A DNA stretch of 40,468 bases from Mesotaenium endlicherianum (taxonomy: Eukaryota > Streptophyta > Zygnematophyceae > Zygnematales > Mesotaeniaceae): the NCBI GenBank assembly GCA_009602735.1, contig WELA01003606.1, forward strand, positions 310,711-351,178. The letters are read 5' to 3'. Position 1 is the stretch's first letter. The number at the start of each line of letters is the position of its first letter. The position numbers and the translations under genes are program-made. The notes under the pieces were generated by a model. It saw only the letters and a program-made list of their open reading frames with translations, searched no databases and was not told the origin of the DNA. Of the stretch, positions 19,598 through 29,693 are shown in pieces.

Positions 19598-22500
19598 TTA
19601 GGCATTGGTCAGCTGGTCTTTAAATTCCCAAGTGTCCCCAAAGGCATCGTAACCCTTCCATCGGATGAGGTACTTCATGACATATTTAGACGATCGACGG
19701 ACCGAGCGGGCGTCTAAAACCTCATCGACCTCATATTCCTCAGGGTCGCCGTCTCGGACAGCGGGGACCGGTCCCGGTTGGACAGGGAACCGACCTGTGA
19801 ACAGTGTATCACCTTTGATGTATGGTTCCAGGAAGGAGACATTAAAGACCGGGTGCCCCTTGTATTCAGCTGACATGTTCAGTTTGTAAGCATTCTGACC
19901 GACACGACGGACCACCGAATATGGACCGACCCAGACAGGGCCAAGCTTTTTCTTGACCACACCAGGGAGGTACAGGTGCTGAGAATGCAGTTTGACTAAA
20001 TCCCCCTTGGAAAATGTCAGTTCCCGACGGTGTTGATTAGCGTATTTTTGTTGGTTTTCTTGGGCCGTGTGCAAGTTTCGTTGGACTTCTGACAGGGTGT
20101 CAGCAAACTCCTGAGTTAACTGGAGGGAGACCGGGTTGTCAATCCCTTCAGGGTGAGTTAAAGATTCCCCTAGCACATCTAGAGGAGACTTAGGGACTCT
20201 ACCCAGGCTGAGTTCAAAAGGAGTTTTGCCCGTTGACGCGTGCACCGCACTGTTGACCGCAAACTGAATTTGAGGCAACAGGTCATCCCAATTATCTTGT
20301 TTTTGGTTAATATATGCTCTCAGCACCTCCTGCAGAACTCGGTTAGTTCTTTCAGTCTGCCCATCAGTCTGAGGGTGGTTTGCTGTGCTGAGCAGCTGTT
20401 TGACTCCCATTAACCCCATTAAAGCTCTCCAGAACTTAGAGGTGAATTTTGAGTCTCTGTCTGAGATGATATTAGAAGGGAGCCCATGTTGGCATACTAC
20501 ATGGTTGTAAAACTGTCTCGCTGTTTCGAGTGCAGTCACTTTGACAGTTGTGGGGATAAAAATGACCATTTTTGTCAGTTTATCCACGACTACCAGTATT
20601 GAATCATGCCCGTTGGCAGTTCTTGGTAGTGAGACCACCCAGTCCATGGATATAGTTTCCCAGCGTCCCGCTGGGATGGGTAGCGGTTGCAAGAGACCTC
20701 CGGGTGGTGTGTGCCGAGACTTATTTCTCTGACACTGGTCACAGGACTTGACATATTTCAAGACCTCCCGGGGTAACCCCTCCCAATGATAATGTTTTGC
20801 CAGTTTGCCAACAGTTTTGGCCTGCCCCAAATGTCCACCCAGGAGACTGTCATGAGCTTGACTCAGTAAGAGAGACCTTATTTCCAAGTTATTAGGAATG
20901 ACCAGCTTCAGCCTGCCTGAAGTGGTTTCAGTCACCCAGACCCCTCCCTTGAGCTTATACCCGAGTGCAGTAGCACGACACACACCAGTAGTGGGGCTGG
21001 GCTCAAATGTTGGGTCAGAAAGGTAGGCTTTCCTAAGTTGTTCAAGGAAGGACTTTTTCACCTTTAGTGAAGTGAGTGCACACAGGACTTTATCTACAGT
21101 ATGCTGACTAAAGTTCCTTTCTTGCAAGTCAGGTCTTCTAGAGAGTGCATCAGCAGGATTCAACTTCCCTGGTTTGTAGTCGATCTGGACTTGGAACTGC
21201 TCCAGCATCTGGCTCCAGCGGTTCTCCCTCCTCGACAGCTTGGACTTCTTCTGAAAGTGGGTCAGAGCTAGATGATCTGTAATCACCTTAAAAGCTTTAC
21301 CATGTAAGTATGCTCTCCACTGTTTGAGTACATGAATGATAGCTAGCAGCTCTTTATCATGCACTGAGTAATTAATCTCCGCTGGATTAAATTTCATAGA
21401 CTCATACAACACAGGATGCCACTCCTGCCGTACCTTACCATCCTTTGTGGTTTTGTCAGCAGGCTGCAACAAAATAGCACCCATGGCAAAATCAGAGGCA
21501 TCAGTAACCACCTGCACCGGTTTGCTGGGGTCATACACGGCTAGCACTGGGGCAGAACAAAGGGCATCTTTAAGGGTCTGGAAGGCAGCCTGCTGCTCTT
21601 CCCCCCACACATACCCGATGTCTTTCTTAGTAAGGTCAGTCAGTTTACTGGCCTTTGTGGAATAATTCTCAATAAATCTCCTATAGTAGTTAGCCAACCC
21701 GAGGAAGGATCTAACTTCAGAGACAGACTGTGGTACTGGCCAGTCCCTTATGGTCTGGACTTTCTTAGGATCCACACTGATGCCCTCTTTACTGACAACG
21801 TGGCCTAAGAATTCAATACTTTCCTTAAAGAAATCACACTTGCTCATTTTAGCATACAAGTGATTTTTCCGCAGAGTGTCCAGCACTTTCTTTAAGTGTT
21901 CAGTGTGCTGAGCTTCATCTTTAGAGAAAATTAAAATATCATCCAGGAAAACTTGCACAAACTTATCCAAATAAGGTCTGAAAATGTCATTCATAGCACC
22001 CATAAAGGTAGCAGGAGCATTAGTCAGTCCAAATGGCATCACGTTGAACTCATAGTGTCCATAACGTGTGCGGAAAGCAGTCTTGTGTTCATCCCCCTCA
22101 GCAATTCTGATTTGATGATAACCACTCTTGAGATCTATCTTACTGAACACCTTAGCGCCAGACAGGGTATCAAGCAAGTCCTCGATTCTGGGTAAAGCAT
22201 ACTTGTTCTTTACTGTAATTCTGTTCAGGGCTCTGTAATCCACACACATCCGCATACTGCCATCCTTTTTCTTAACAAATAGGATAGGTGCGCCGTACGG
22301 TGATTTACTGGGAGAAATGTAACCATTTTCCTCCAGCTCTGCAATCTGTGTTTTCAACTCCTCGCTCTCCAAATAAGACAAGCCATAAGTGCGTTGCCAG
22401 GGTGGCTGGCTACCAGGTAATAGATCAATCCTATGATCTACTTCCCTTTTAGGGGGTAGTCCTGGAGGCATGTTAAACACATCAGTGTACTGAGCAACAA

Positions 22501-23358
22501 TTTTTGCAGCAGTAGGGTGCTCCGGAGGGCTTACCTTTTTCTCAACCACTTCTTCAGGTTGAGGAGGTACCTCTCTTAGCAGCAGACAGAACATTCTGTC
22601 TTCCTTCTGGTTCCAGCTTTTGACGAACTCCATTGCATTCAGCAACTTGCATCCTTCTGGAAGCCTCTTCTTTTCCTTCATTTGCCATCCACACAGGACA
22701 AGAGGAAGAGCACTGGTGGGTGCCAAGTCAGTCTGCCCATCACTGGCTCCTCTCACTTTAACTGTACCTCTGCTCCAACACACTTCAGCTTGATGTCTAT
22801 TAAGCCAGGACCTGCCTAGCACGAGATCATAAAAGCCAGTGTTGAGTACCTCAAATGTAAGCGTTTCAGTTAGAACTGCAATGCCAGAACCTAACTGGAC
22901 CTCAATAGGCTTGGTTATAACTCCTCCCGGGATACTTGAGGCATCTCCAAGGAATATTTTTCTATTCCCTTGGGTGACAGTAGGCAGCCTTAGCCGCTTA
23001 ACTAAGTCCTTGTGAATAAAAGTATGTGACGCCCCTCCGTCAACAAATGCCCTCACCTTCCTACCTGCAATCATGCAATGCAGTAGGATAGGGGGGACTG
23101 TCTTTTCCTGACTTTCGCATTGTTCTCCTGACGTAGCAAAGAAATGTTGGACATCAGGTGGAACAAGAGCATCCAGAGTGTGCACTCTCTGGACGTCTAT
23201 ATTACTGATGGTCTCCTTTATCTGTTTGTCAGGCATGCATAGTGAATCCAGTTCAGCAGGACCCATAATACCTGCTACGAGGGCAGCTAGTGACGACTCA
23301 CTATCTCTAGCATCCTCACAGTCAGTAGACTGGATTACTGACTGTTGCTGTCTTTTAA
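19598..23358 (-). CDS. pol polyprotein, element I (protease, RT, RNase H, integrase, chromodomain)
   Basis: The frame is open from the frameshift site near 23353 to a TAA at 19600-19598; the first in-frame ATG is 23266. Residues counted from that ATG: protease [12 protein letters not shown] at ~77 (Asp kept, Gly in place of the usual Ser); [21 protein letters not shown] and FLDDILIFS at ~442; RNase [16 protein letters not shown] at ~588; integrase zinc finger [11 protein letters not shown] and CDQCQRNK at ~805-850; core [23 protein letters not shown] and [25 protein letters not shown]; chromodomain [16 protein letters not shown]. The stop falls inside the chromodomain tail. Copy 1 has AAA there and reads 13 residues further to a natural end, so this copy is slightly truncated. 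Otherwise it appears functional. Confidence 0.95.
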
Positions 23359-23359
23359 A
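23318..23359 (-). promoter_or_regulatory. -1 ribosomal frameshift signal, gag-pol of element I
   Basis: On the minus strand the slippery heptamer T TTA AAA (23359-23353) is in gag phase (CCT TTA AAA). After a 7-base spacer, ACAGTCAGTA (23345-23336) pairs perfectly with TACTGACTGT (23327-23318) around an 8-base loop. The gag TAA (23337-23335) lies at the stem-loop junction. Pol is in the -1 frame. Confidence 0.88.
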
Positions 23360-24787
23360 GGCTGGTCTTTTCTCTCGACCTTAGGCAGGTGCCTGACCGG
23401 ACACTGTTCTCTGTAGTGGCCTTTCTGCTCACAATGGTAGCAAGTAGATTCTGCTGAGGCTGGTCTCGGCTTAGTCCTACCACCACCCCTTCCATAGCTA
23501 CCTCGAGAGGGACCACCTCTACCTCTAGACTGAATAGCATTGTACTCATACTCATATTCATCACCCTGATTATCCTCAGCCTGGTCTCCTTCAACTGCAT
23601 TGTAGGAACCGTGGGGCTTTTTGACAATCTTAGACACCAAAGCGTTACTCTGGCGCTTGTGATTTAACTGCTGCTGATCCCAGGCATCAGCATCCTGGAT
23701 CAAGTCAGCCAATTTCTCATACTTTTTCTCAGCAAAATGACCAGAGACCTCGGATTTCAAGCCATACCTGAAGTATGCTATCCTATACCGTTCTGGCAAA
23801 TCCAGCTGCTTCATCATGTTCTCCTGGAACTTTTGAGCGAACTCGGCAACTGAAGTGGTCTGCTTCAGTGTCAGGGAGATCATCGCATAGATAGCTTTCT
23901 CCTGCTGGTTGATGACATCAAACTTCTCATGCAACTTCTCGACAAACTCTACCCACGTAGGGTCACCGAGTTGCCGAGCCTTACGCTCTTCCTTCCAGTA
24001 CAGCCACCAATCTGCGGCACTGCCTTTCAGTAGCGCACCGGTGTGCCTGACCTTCTCGTAATCTTGCAGTTCTGGGTAGTTCTCCAGCCACTGCTCAACA
24101 TCCGCGAGAAACTTGATCAGGTAATATTATCTGTTTCCCTCAGGATCATAGTCCTGGGGAGGTTTCGGCTTGGGCTTACTAGGCCCTCGGCCACCACCAC
24201 TAGTGGTGTGAGACCCCTGTTGGTCTCTATCCCGCAGTATGGACATTATGATTCTTTTGTCCTCCTGCTGGGACTGATACATGGTCGCCATTTGCGACTG
24301 CATTTGAACGAACAATGCTCCCAAGTCTACACTTTGGGGTGGTAGTCTAGCAAATGCAGCAGCAGCATTGGCATCTACTCGCTGAGCAGTGTCCTCAACA
24401 GTCCCTCTCGCTCCTGCAGCAGCAATTCCTGCCGCATTCAGCCGGTCGCGTATTTGACCTAGGGGTACGTTGAGTTGTACAGCAGGGGGTGGGTTCAGAA
24501 CATTGGCCCTTGATGCCATGAGTTCCTCAACAGTGCGCTCGTCAGCTGGCTGTCCTTCCCTCCTTTGTATATCTTCAGCGGCCTTTGCTACTTGTTCAGC
24601 TTCTAGTCTGGCTATCTCCTCCTCAGCTTGCTGNCTCAGCTTGCTGAGCTGCAATTGCGGCAATAGCAGCTGCCTCATCTGTAGCCTCCCTAGCTGCAGT
24701 GTATGCTACCGCTTCAGAATAGGTACGGGTTCCCGCTACATGGCTTTCCGCCTGGTTTTTGCCATTCTCGTTATCCTGGTTCTCCAT
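23335..24787 (-). pseudogene. gag polyprotein, element I, interrupted
   Basis: It starts at the ATG 24787 (MENQDNENGKN) after the PBS and leader, with an Ala/Glu-rich N-terminus. A single N at 24634 sits between two copies of a 12-base word, shifting the frame; this looks like an unmerged contig join, not a mutation. An in-frame TAA at 24129-24127, just after PQDYDPEGNR, is a true-looking nonsense codon. Past it comes the capsid region (FLADVEQWLENYP, LLKGSAADWWLYWK, LTLKQTTSVAEFAQKFQ, RYRIAYFRYGLKSEV). A Gly/Arg-rich RGG-like segment follows, then a zinc knuckle CYHCEQKGHYREQC of the CX2CX4HX4C type. It ends at TAA 23337-23335, overlapping pol. Confidence 0.88.
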
Positions 24788-24817
24788 GTCTCAGGAGTTG
24801 CTAGTTTGAGACCTTGT

Positions 24818-24826
24818 CCTTACCAT
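24818..24826 (-). promoter_or_regulatory. Candidate 5' splice site in the element I leader
   Basis: The minus strand reads ATG|GTAAGG, close to the plant donor consensus, in the leader between the PBS and the gag ATG. Joined to the acceptor before ORF3 it would remove gag and pol (about 5.66 kb) and place ORF3 first on the mRNA. It is a candidate only; the match also creates a short upstream ATG frame. Confidence 0.4.
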
Positions 24827-24847
24827 ACAAAGAAGAGTGTGATAACA

Positions 24848-24859
24848 GCTCCGATACCA
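24848..24859 (-). other. Primer-binding site of element I
   Basis: The minus strand reads TGGTATCGGAGC one base after the LTR end, the same variant of the initiator tRNA-Met site as in elements II and III. Confidence 0.85.
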
Positions 24860-24860
24860 C

Positions 24861-25606
24861 TGAAATGAATCGACTTACCAAATAAGCGATTAACAATTAA
24901 TAAAGATCTTTATATCAGCAAGTAATCTTGATGGCAATTTCCGTTAACTGGTTTTCGGCAAAGGACAATACCCTAGCAGTGAATAATACTCGTAAGTCAA
25001 ATGCGAGTAAACTAGCATCAATAATGCAAATCAGTAAACTCATACATAAGCAAGGTTAGAAGACAGTGCGTATCAATGGCTTCTCGCCTTGGATTCAGAT
25101 CTCTCTCAGTAAGCTGTACAAGAGAGTTGGCCTCGTTTCCGAATGCCGAACTCGAGAGCAATGCCTAGCATATGTACATGGAATGAGTTTACTGTTCAAC
25201 GGTCAGTGCGATGGCACCGCCTACCCGGGAGTTAACCACGTTGATAGGACCTCGGTTAACCAAATCCACCGCCATCTCCCATCATCCCGAATAGCCATCC
25301 ATCATAGGGATGTCATCTGGCCATTTATCTAGCGTATCGTGCTTAGGTGTATGTCAAGGCAGTTCACTGCTACCGAGTACGGAAGTCAGCTGGCTGTAAA
25401 AGAATGGGTTAGCAAGCTGACTTATATGGACTTCAGCCTGCTGCTTCCGGCTGAGTCATTAAACTGATAATTATGTAAAGTCCAGCAGACTGACTATTAA
25501 CTAAAGTCCAGCAGACTGGCTACTAACTAAAGTTCAGCAGGCTGAACTTAATTAACTATTTATATTTAAATGAATATCATATCTACTAATATATTGATTC
25601 ATTACA
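24861..25606 (-). repeat. 5' LTR of element I
   Basis: 746 bp, the same length as its partner at 9651-10396, with about nine single-base differences counted by eye. It abuts CCAAG at 25607-25611 and the PBS at 24859. Confidence 0.95.
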
Positions 25607-25611
25607 CCAAG
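25607..25611. repeat. Target-site duplication CCAAG of element I, right copy
   Basis: Exact match to 9646-9650. The element III RT frame is contiguous again when the insertion and one copy of CCAAG are ignored. Confidence 0.93.
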
Positions 25612-26588
25612 AAACTCGACCTTCTTGAGACAGAAGTCGCACTTGCTCATCTTCCCATACAGCTTCTGATCTCTCAAGACCTCCAACACCTTCCTCAGAT
25701 GCTCCACATGCTGTTCCAAGGTCTTCAAATAGATCAGGATGTCGTCCAAAAAACCACCACAAACTGGTCCAAGTAGGGTCTGAAGATACTAATCATGAGT
25801 CATATGAATGTAGCAGGTGCATTAGATAATCTAAAAGGCATGACTATGAACTCAAATAAATCGTAGCGAGTCCTGAAAGCAGTCTTCTGAACGTCTTCTT
25901 CCGCAATTCGTACCTGGTGATAGCCACTCCTCAAATCGATCTTTGAGAAATACTTCGCCCCGACAAGCCTGTCAATCAACTCGTCCAGTCGTGGAAGTGG
26001 GTACCTGTTCTTGATGGTGACCTTGTCGAGTGCCCGGTAGTTGACACACATCCTCATAGTCCCATCCTTCTTCTTCACAAATAAGGCTGGCGCTGCAAAT
26101 GGAGACTCGCTGGGTTGGATGAATCCCTTCTCCAACAACTCTGTCAGCTGCTTCTTCAACTCGTCCAACTCCGCAAACGATTGACGATAGGCGGGTCTCA
26201 CTGGTGGCTTGCTCCCTGGTTCCAAATCGATCTTGTGCTCCATAGCTCTCTGTGGAGGTAATCCTGCAGGTAGCTCCTCAGGAAACACGCACTTGAACTC
26301 CTCCAACAGCGCCTTCATTTGGGCAGGCATCTCAGCAGGCTTCTTCTCTTGAGCAGTTGGGCTCTGCTCCTTCTGAGCAAGGGAATCAGACACCACTACT
26401 TGCTCCTCCGGCGATGTACATTCGCCCAGGCTGTTAGGATTCACGCTTGCTCCATCTGATGACCTGGCCAGGGCCACCGAAACAAGGTACATCTCCTTCA
26501 CCTGATTCGCCCTGCATAGCTTCTTAACTTGCAGGCTCGACAGAAGACAGTTACTTGTGGTCGTATCTACCTCCACCTGTTTTGCTGT
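25612..26588 (-). pseudogene. Element III pol, reverse transcriptase part
   Basis: From 26588 the frame reads the linker after protease ([11 protein letters not shown], then a Glu/Pro-rich stretch). RT follows: [69 protein letters not shown] and [12 protein letters not shown]. Normal MPFG is here MPFR and VDYRAL is VNYRAL. A TGA at 25802-25800 and a 1-base frameshift in a T run just before LDDILIY (near 25750) break it. It is cut off on one side by element I and on the other by the hAT insertion, across which it continues the protease segment at 34020. Confidence 0.88.
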
Positions 26589-26596
26589 CTCCATTC
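26589..26596. repeat. Target-site duplication CTCCATTC of the hAT element, left copy
   Basis: CTCCATTC occurs at 26589-26596 and 34012-34019, exactly flanking the terminal inverted repeats. Eight bp is the diagnostic length for hAT transposons. Confidence 0.95.
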
Positions 26597-26613
26597 CATG
26601 GTTACGCCGTACG
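26597..26613 (+). repeat. Left terminal inverted repeat of the hAT element
   Basis: CATGGTTACGCCGTACG pairs with 33995-34011 with two mismatches, at positions 3 and 13. Confidence 0.9.
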
Positions 26614-26690
26614 CGTATCTGACGCCCTTGATACGCTAAATTTAGCGTATCAAGTTGGTGCGTGCGTATCAAGCGTACAAAACTTTTTGC
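26614..26690. repeat. Left subterminal region with a perfect 26-bp palindrome
   Basis: TTGATACGCTAAA (26628-26640) is followed directly by its exact reverse complement (26641-26653). Further GCGTATC and AGCGTAC words lie at 26611 and 26663-26677. Similar words crowd the right end, as expected of transposase-binding subterminal repeats. Confidence 0.75.
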
Positions 26691-27400
26691 ACACCTGTGC
26701 GCCGCCCACGACGCCGTTCAACGTCCGTTTGGTCTGGTGCTCAATGTTTTTCCTATTTAAAGTTTCTCGTCGACAATGTGGGACGGGGATAAAAATAAAG
26801 GTTGAACACAGTTTGATGAGTTAGGGCAGTCAATGGCGGGAACACCTGAACCTTCATGCCTTTCAGTTTGGCTGCTGGCAAGAACTAATCGCTGTGTTAG
26901 GTACGAGGATTTAATTCGCAGCATGTACACTAGTGAATACTGACTAGAGTCTTTTTATTGTCATTTTCCGCGTACTCTTCATTCGTATGTAGAGTCGTAT
27001 CCAAAACGAAGGAAGGCAATCATTTTAGCAGATCACTGTGGCGCGGCAAGACGCGAATAATAGGCACATAAAGAAAAGAGTACCTGATAGTTTGCAGGTG
27101 ATCACAATCTGGCAACTTTCAGAGCACCTCCCATGCATACCATCTTGTGCTCCTGAGTTTGGCAGGTATGCACATAGGGCTGCCAGGCGTGTGCGGGGCG
27201 GACCGGGAGTTGTCCTTCTGCGCTTACACATTGCTGACCTCGTGAGCCCCGCACCGTCCCTCTCCACTCTTGCTTGCACTCCTCATCTCGCCTCCGCCGC
27301 CACGTTGTGCTCTTCCAGTAGCAGCACTGCCGGGATTGGGCTTCTGTGGCTGCTGCTTGCTGGGTGCCTGATTAGTGGCAACGTCAGATCATCTGATAGG
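26691..27400 (+). other. hAT 5' region without a recognised gene
   Basis: It holds TATA-like words (TATTTAAAG near 26755, ATAAAAATAAAG near 26790) that could serve a promoter for rightward transcription. The open frame 27038-27598 shows no domain and runs into the repeats, so I do not call it a gene. Confidence 0.4.
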
Positions 27401-27479
27401 GGAGGCAAGGGAAGGCAGAGAGGGTGTGCGGAAGGGAGCAAGCTAGGCAAGGGACGAGGGAGGGGAGAGAGGGCAGGGA

Positions 27480-29520
27480 GGGAGGGAGGAGCAGGCAGGG
27501 ATGTGCAGCGCTGCCTGCTGCTGCCTGCACACTCTCCCTTGCAGGCTCAGAGGTGTGCAGATGGGAGCAGGCGGGAGGAGGAAGGTGGTAGGAGGTAGGA
27601 GGTAGGAGGGAGGAGAGAGGGCAGGGAGGGAGGAAGCAAGAGGGAGGGAGGAGCAGGCAGGGATGTGCAGCGCTGCTTGCTGCTGCCTGCACACTCTCCC
27701 TTGCAGGCTCAGAGGTGTGCAGATGGGAGCAGGCGGGAGGAGGAAGGTGGTAGGAGGTAGGAGGTAGGAGGGAGGAGAGAGTGGGCAGGGAAGAAGGAAG
27801 CAGGAGGGAGGAGGGAGCGTTCAGGGATGTGCAGCACTGCCTGCTGCTGCCTGCACACTCTTTGTCTCTTGCAGGCTCTGGCAGCAGGCTCTGGCTTGTT
27901 GGGGTGGGCGGGGGAGTGGGGGGGCTGCTCCTCTCGCGGGGCTGGCAATCATGAGGGGGCTGCAACATAAGCATCTGCACCCCTTTTCGCCCTCCTTAGT
28001 GTGTCCAGGGGCTGTCCTCGCCTCCTGTTTTAGCGTGTGGAGAGGTCTGTGCAGGGGCTGTCTGGGGCAGGGCAAGGCAGGGCAGAGAGCAGACAGGCTG
28101 TGCAGAAGGGAGCAGGTTAGGCGAGGGAGAGGGAGGAGGGAGGAGGGAGGAGGGAGGAGAGTGGGCAAGGAGGGAGGAAGCAAGAGGAAAGAGGGAGGAG
28201 GGAGGAGGGAGGAGAGTGGGTAGGGAGGGAGGAAGCAAGAGGGAGGAGGGAGCGGTCAGGGATGTGCAACGCTGCCTGCTGCTGCCTGCACACTCTTTGT
28301 CTCTTGCAGGCTCTGGCAGCAGGCTCTGGCTTGTTGGGGTGGGCGGGGGAGTGGGGGGGCTGCTCCTCTCGCGGGGCTGGCAATCATGAGGGGGCTGTAA
28401 CATAAGCATCTGCACCCCTTTTCGCCCTCCTTAGTGTGTCCAGGGGCTGTCCTCGCCTCCTGTTTTAGCGTGTGGAGAGGTTTGTGCAGGGGCTGTCTGG
28501 GGCAGGGCAAGGCAGGGCAGAGAGCAGACAGGCTGTGCAGAAGGGAGCAGGTTAGGCGAGGGAGAGGGAGGAGGGAGGAGGGAGGAGAGTGGGCAAGGAG
28601 GGAGGAAGCAAGAGGGAGGAGGGAGGAGGGAGGAGGGAGGAGAGTGGGTAGGGAGGGAGGAAGCAAGAGGGAGGAGGGAGCGGTCAGGGTTGTGCAACGC
28701 TGCCTGCTGCTGCCTGCACACTCTCCGTCTCTTGCAGGCTCTGGCAGCAGGCTCTGGCTTGTTGGGGTGGGCGGGGGAGTGGGGGGGCTGCTCCTCTCGC
28801 GGGGCTGGCAATCATGAGGGGGCTGTAACATAAGCATCTGCACCCCTTTTCGCCCTCCTTAGTGTGTCCAGGGGCTGTCCTCGCCTCCTGTTTTAGCGTG
28901 TGGAGAGGTCTGTGCAGGGGCTGTCTGGGGCAGGGCAAGGCAGGGCAGAGAGCAAACAGGCTGTGCAAAAGGGAGCAGGTTAGGCGAGGGAGAGGGAGGA
29001 GGGAGGAGGGAGGAGAGTGGGCAAGGAGGGAGGAAGCAAGAGGGAGGAGGGAGGAGGGAGGAGGGAGGAGAGTGGGTAGGGAGGGAGGAAGCAAGAGGGA
29101 GGAGGGAGCGGTCAGGGTTGTGCAACGCTGCCTGCTGCTGCCTGCACACTCTCCGTCTCTTGCAGGCTCTGGCAGCAGGCTCTGGCTTGTTGGGGTGGGC
29201 GGGGGAGTGGGGGGGCTGCTCCTCTCGCGGGGCTGGCAATCATGAGGGGGCTGCAACATAAGCATCTACACCCCTTCTCGCCCTCCTTAATGTGTCCAAG
29301 GGCTGTCCTCGCCTCTTCTTTTAGCATGTGGAGAGGTCTGTGCAGGGGCTGTCTGGGGCAGGGCAAGGCAGGGCAGAGAGCAAACAGGCTGTGCAAAAGG
29401 GAGCAGGTTAGGCGAGGGAGAGGGAGGAGGGAGGAGGGAGGAGAGTGGGCAGGGAGGGAGGAAGCAAGAGGGAGGAGGGAACGGGCAGGGATGTGCAGCG
29501 CAACCTGCTGCTGCTTGCCC
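27480..29520 (+). repeat. Tandem repeat array inside the hAT: short ~163-bp units, then ~430-bp units
   Basis: ATGTGCAGCGCTG-type anchors occur at 27501, 27663 and 27827 (periods 162 and 164). A larger unit anchored at CAATCATGAGGGGG (ATG at 27951, 28386, 28814 and 29242) has periods 435, 428 and 428. Each unit has runs of GGGAGGA on the plus strand and a CACTCT...CTTGCAGGCTCTGGCAG block. The last unit runs straight into the peroxidase-like exon, with the same CTTGCAGGCTCTGGCAG in front of it. The repeats therefore look like amplified intron sequence including a 3' splice-like site. Confidence 0.9.
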
Positions 29521-29579
29521 ACTCTCTGCCTCTTGCAGGCTCTGGCAGATGTCGATGTGCTGACCCCACCCACTCTTGC

Positions 29580-29693
29580 ATGGCACGTGCCTGGCAGCCC
29601 GCAGCCGAGAAGTACCTGAACGACAAGAAGGCCTTCTTCCACGAGTACGTTGAGGCGCACAAGAAGCTTAGCGAGCTGGGCGCCAAGCTTCAG
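29580..29693 (+). pseudogene. Captured exon: C-terminal part of ascorbate peroxidase
   Basis: The frame reads AAEKYLNDKKAFFHEYVEAHKKLSELGAK and ends in Gln just before GTGAGC, a good 5' splice site (29694). The block of EKY, Asp, AFF, a Tyr, EAH, KLSELG is the C-terminal signature of class I ascorbate peroxidases. The following Ala-Lys recalls chloroplast forms. The exon may begin at 29598 after CTGGCAG, or further upstream after CTTGCAG (29538); an in-frame ATG lies at 29580. No other peroxidase exon (heme His, catalytic Arg/His) is visible in the window, so this is a fragment, not a working enzyme. The same phase as the transposase exon allows an in-frame spliced fusion. Identification is from family knowledge; a database search was not possible. 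Confidence 0.75.

Larger units (their letters stand above)
9651..25606 (-). mobile_element. Family-I Ty3/gypsy chromodomain retrotransposon, complete, with extra ORF3
   Basis: Two 746-bp LTRs, an exact CCAAG target duplication, PBS, gag, pol, ORF3 and polypurine tract in order on the minus strand. Element II (10863-17834) is inserted in ORF3. Without it the element is about 9.0 kb. Pol is one long frame; gag has a nonsense codon. LTRs differ at about 9 of 746 positions by my count, so the insertion is fairly recent. It sits in the RT region of element III. Confidence 0.95.

Noticed and set aside
27038..27598. 186-codon plus-strand frame in the hAT 5' region
   Set aside because: No recognisable domain and it runs into the tandem repeats; probably chance in GC-rich DNA.
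27480..29520. Regularly spaced repeats, possible CRISPR-like array
   Set aside because: Units of 160 and 430 bp in head-to-tail tandem without short conserved repeats and unique spacers; eukaryotic context.
29540..29590. A 49-bp mini-intron splitting the peroxidase exon (GTGCTG...CTGGCAG)
   Set aside because: It would place ALADVD before the exon, which weakly resembles the family, but the donor is poor and the intron too short to accept without transcripts.
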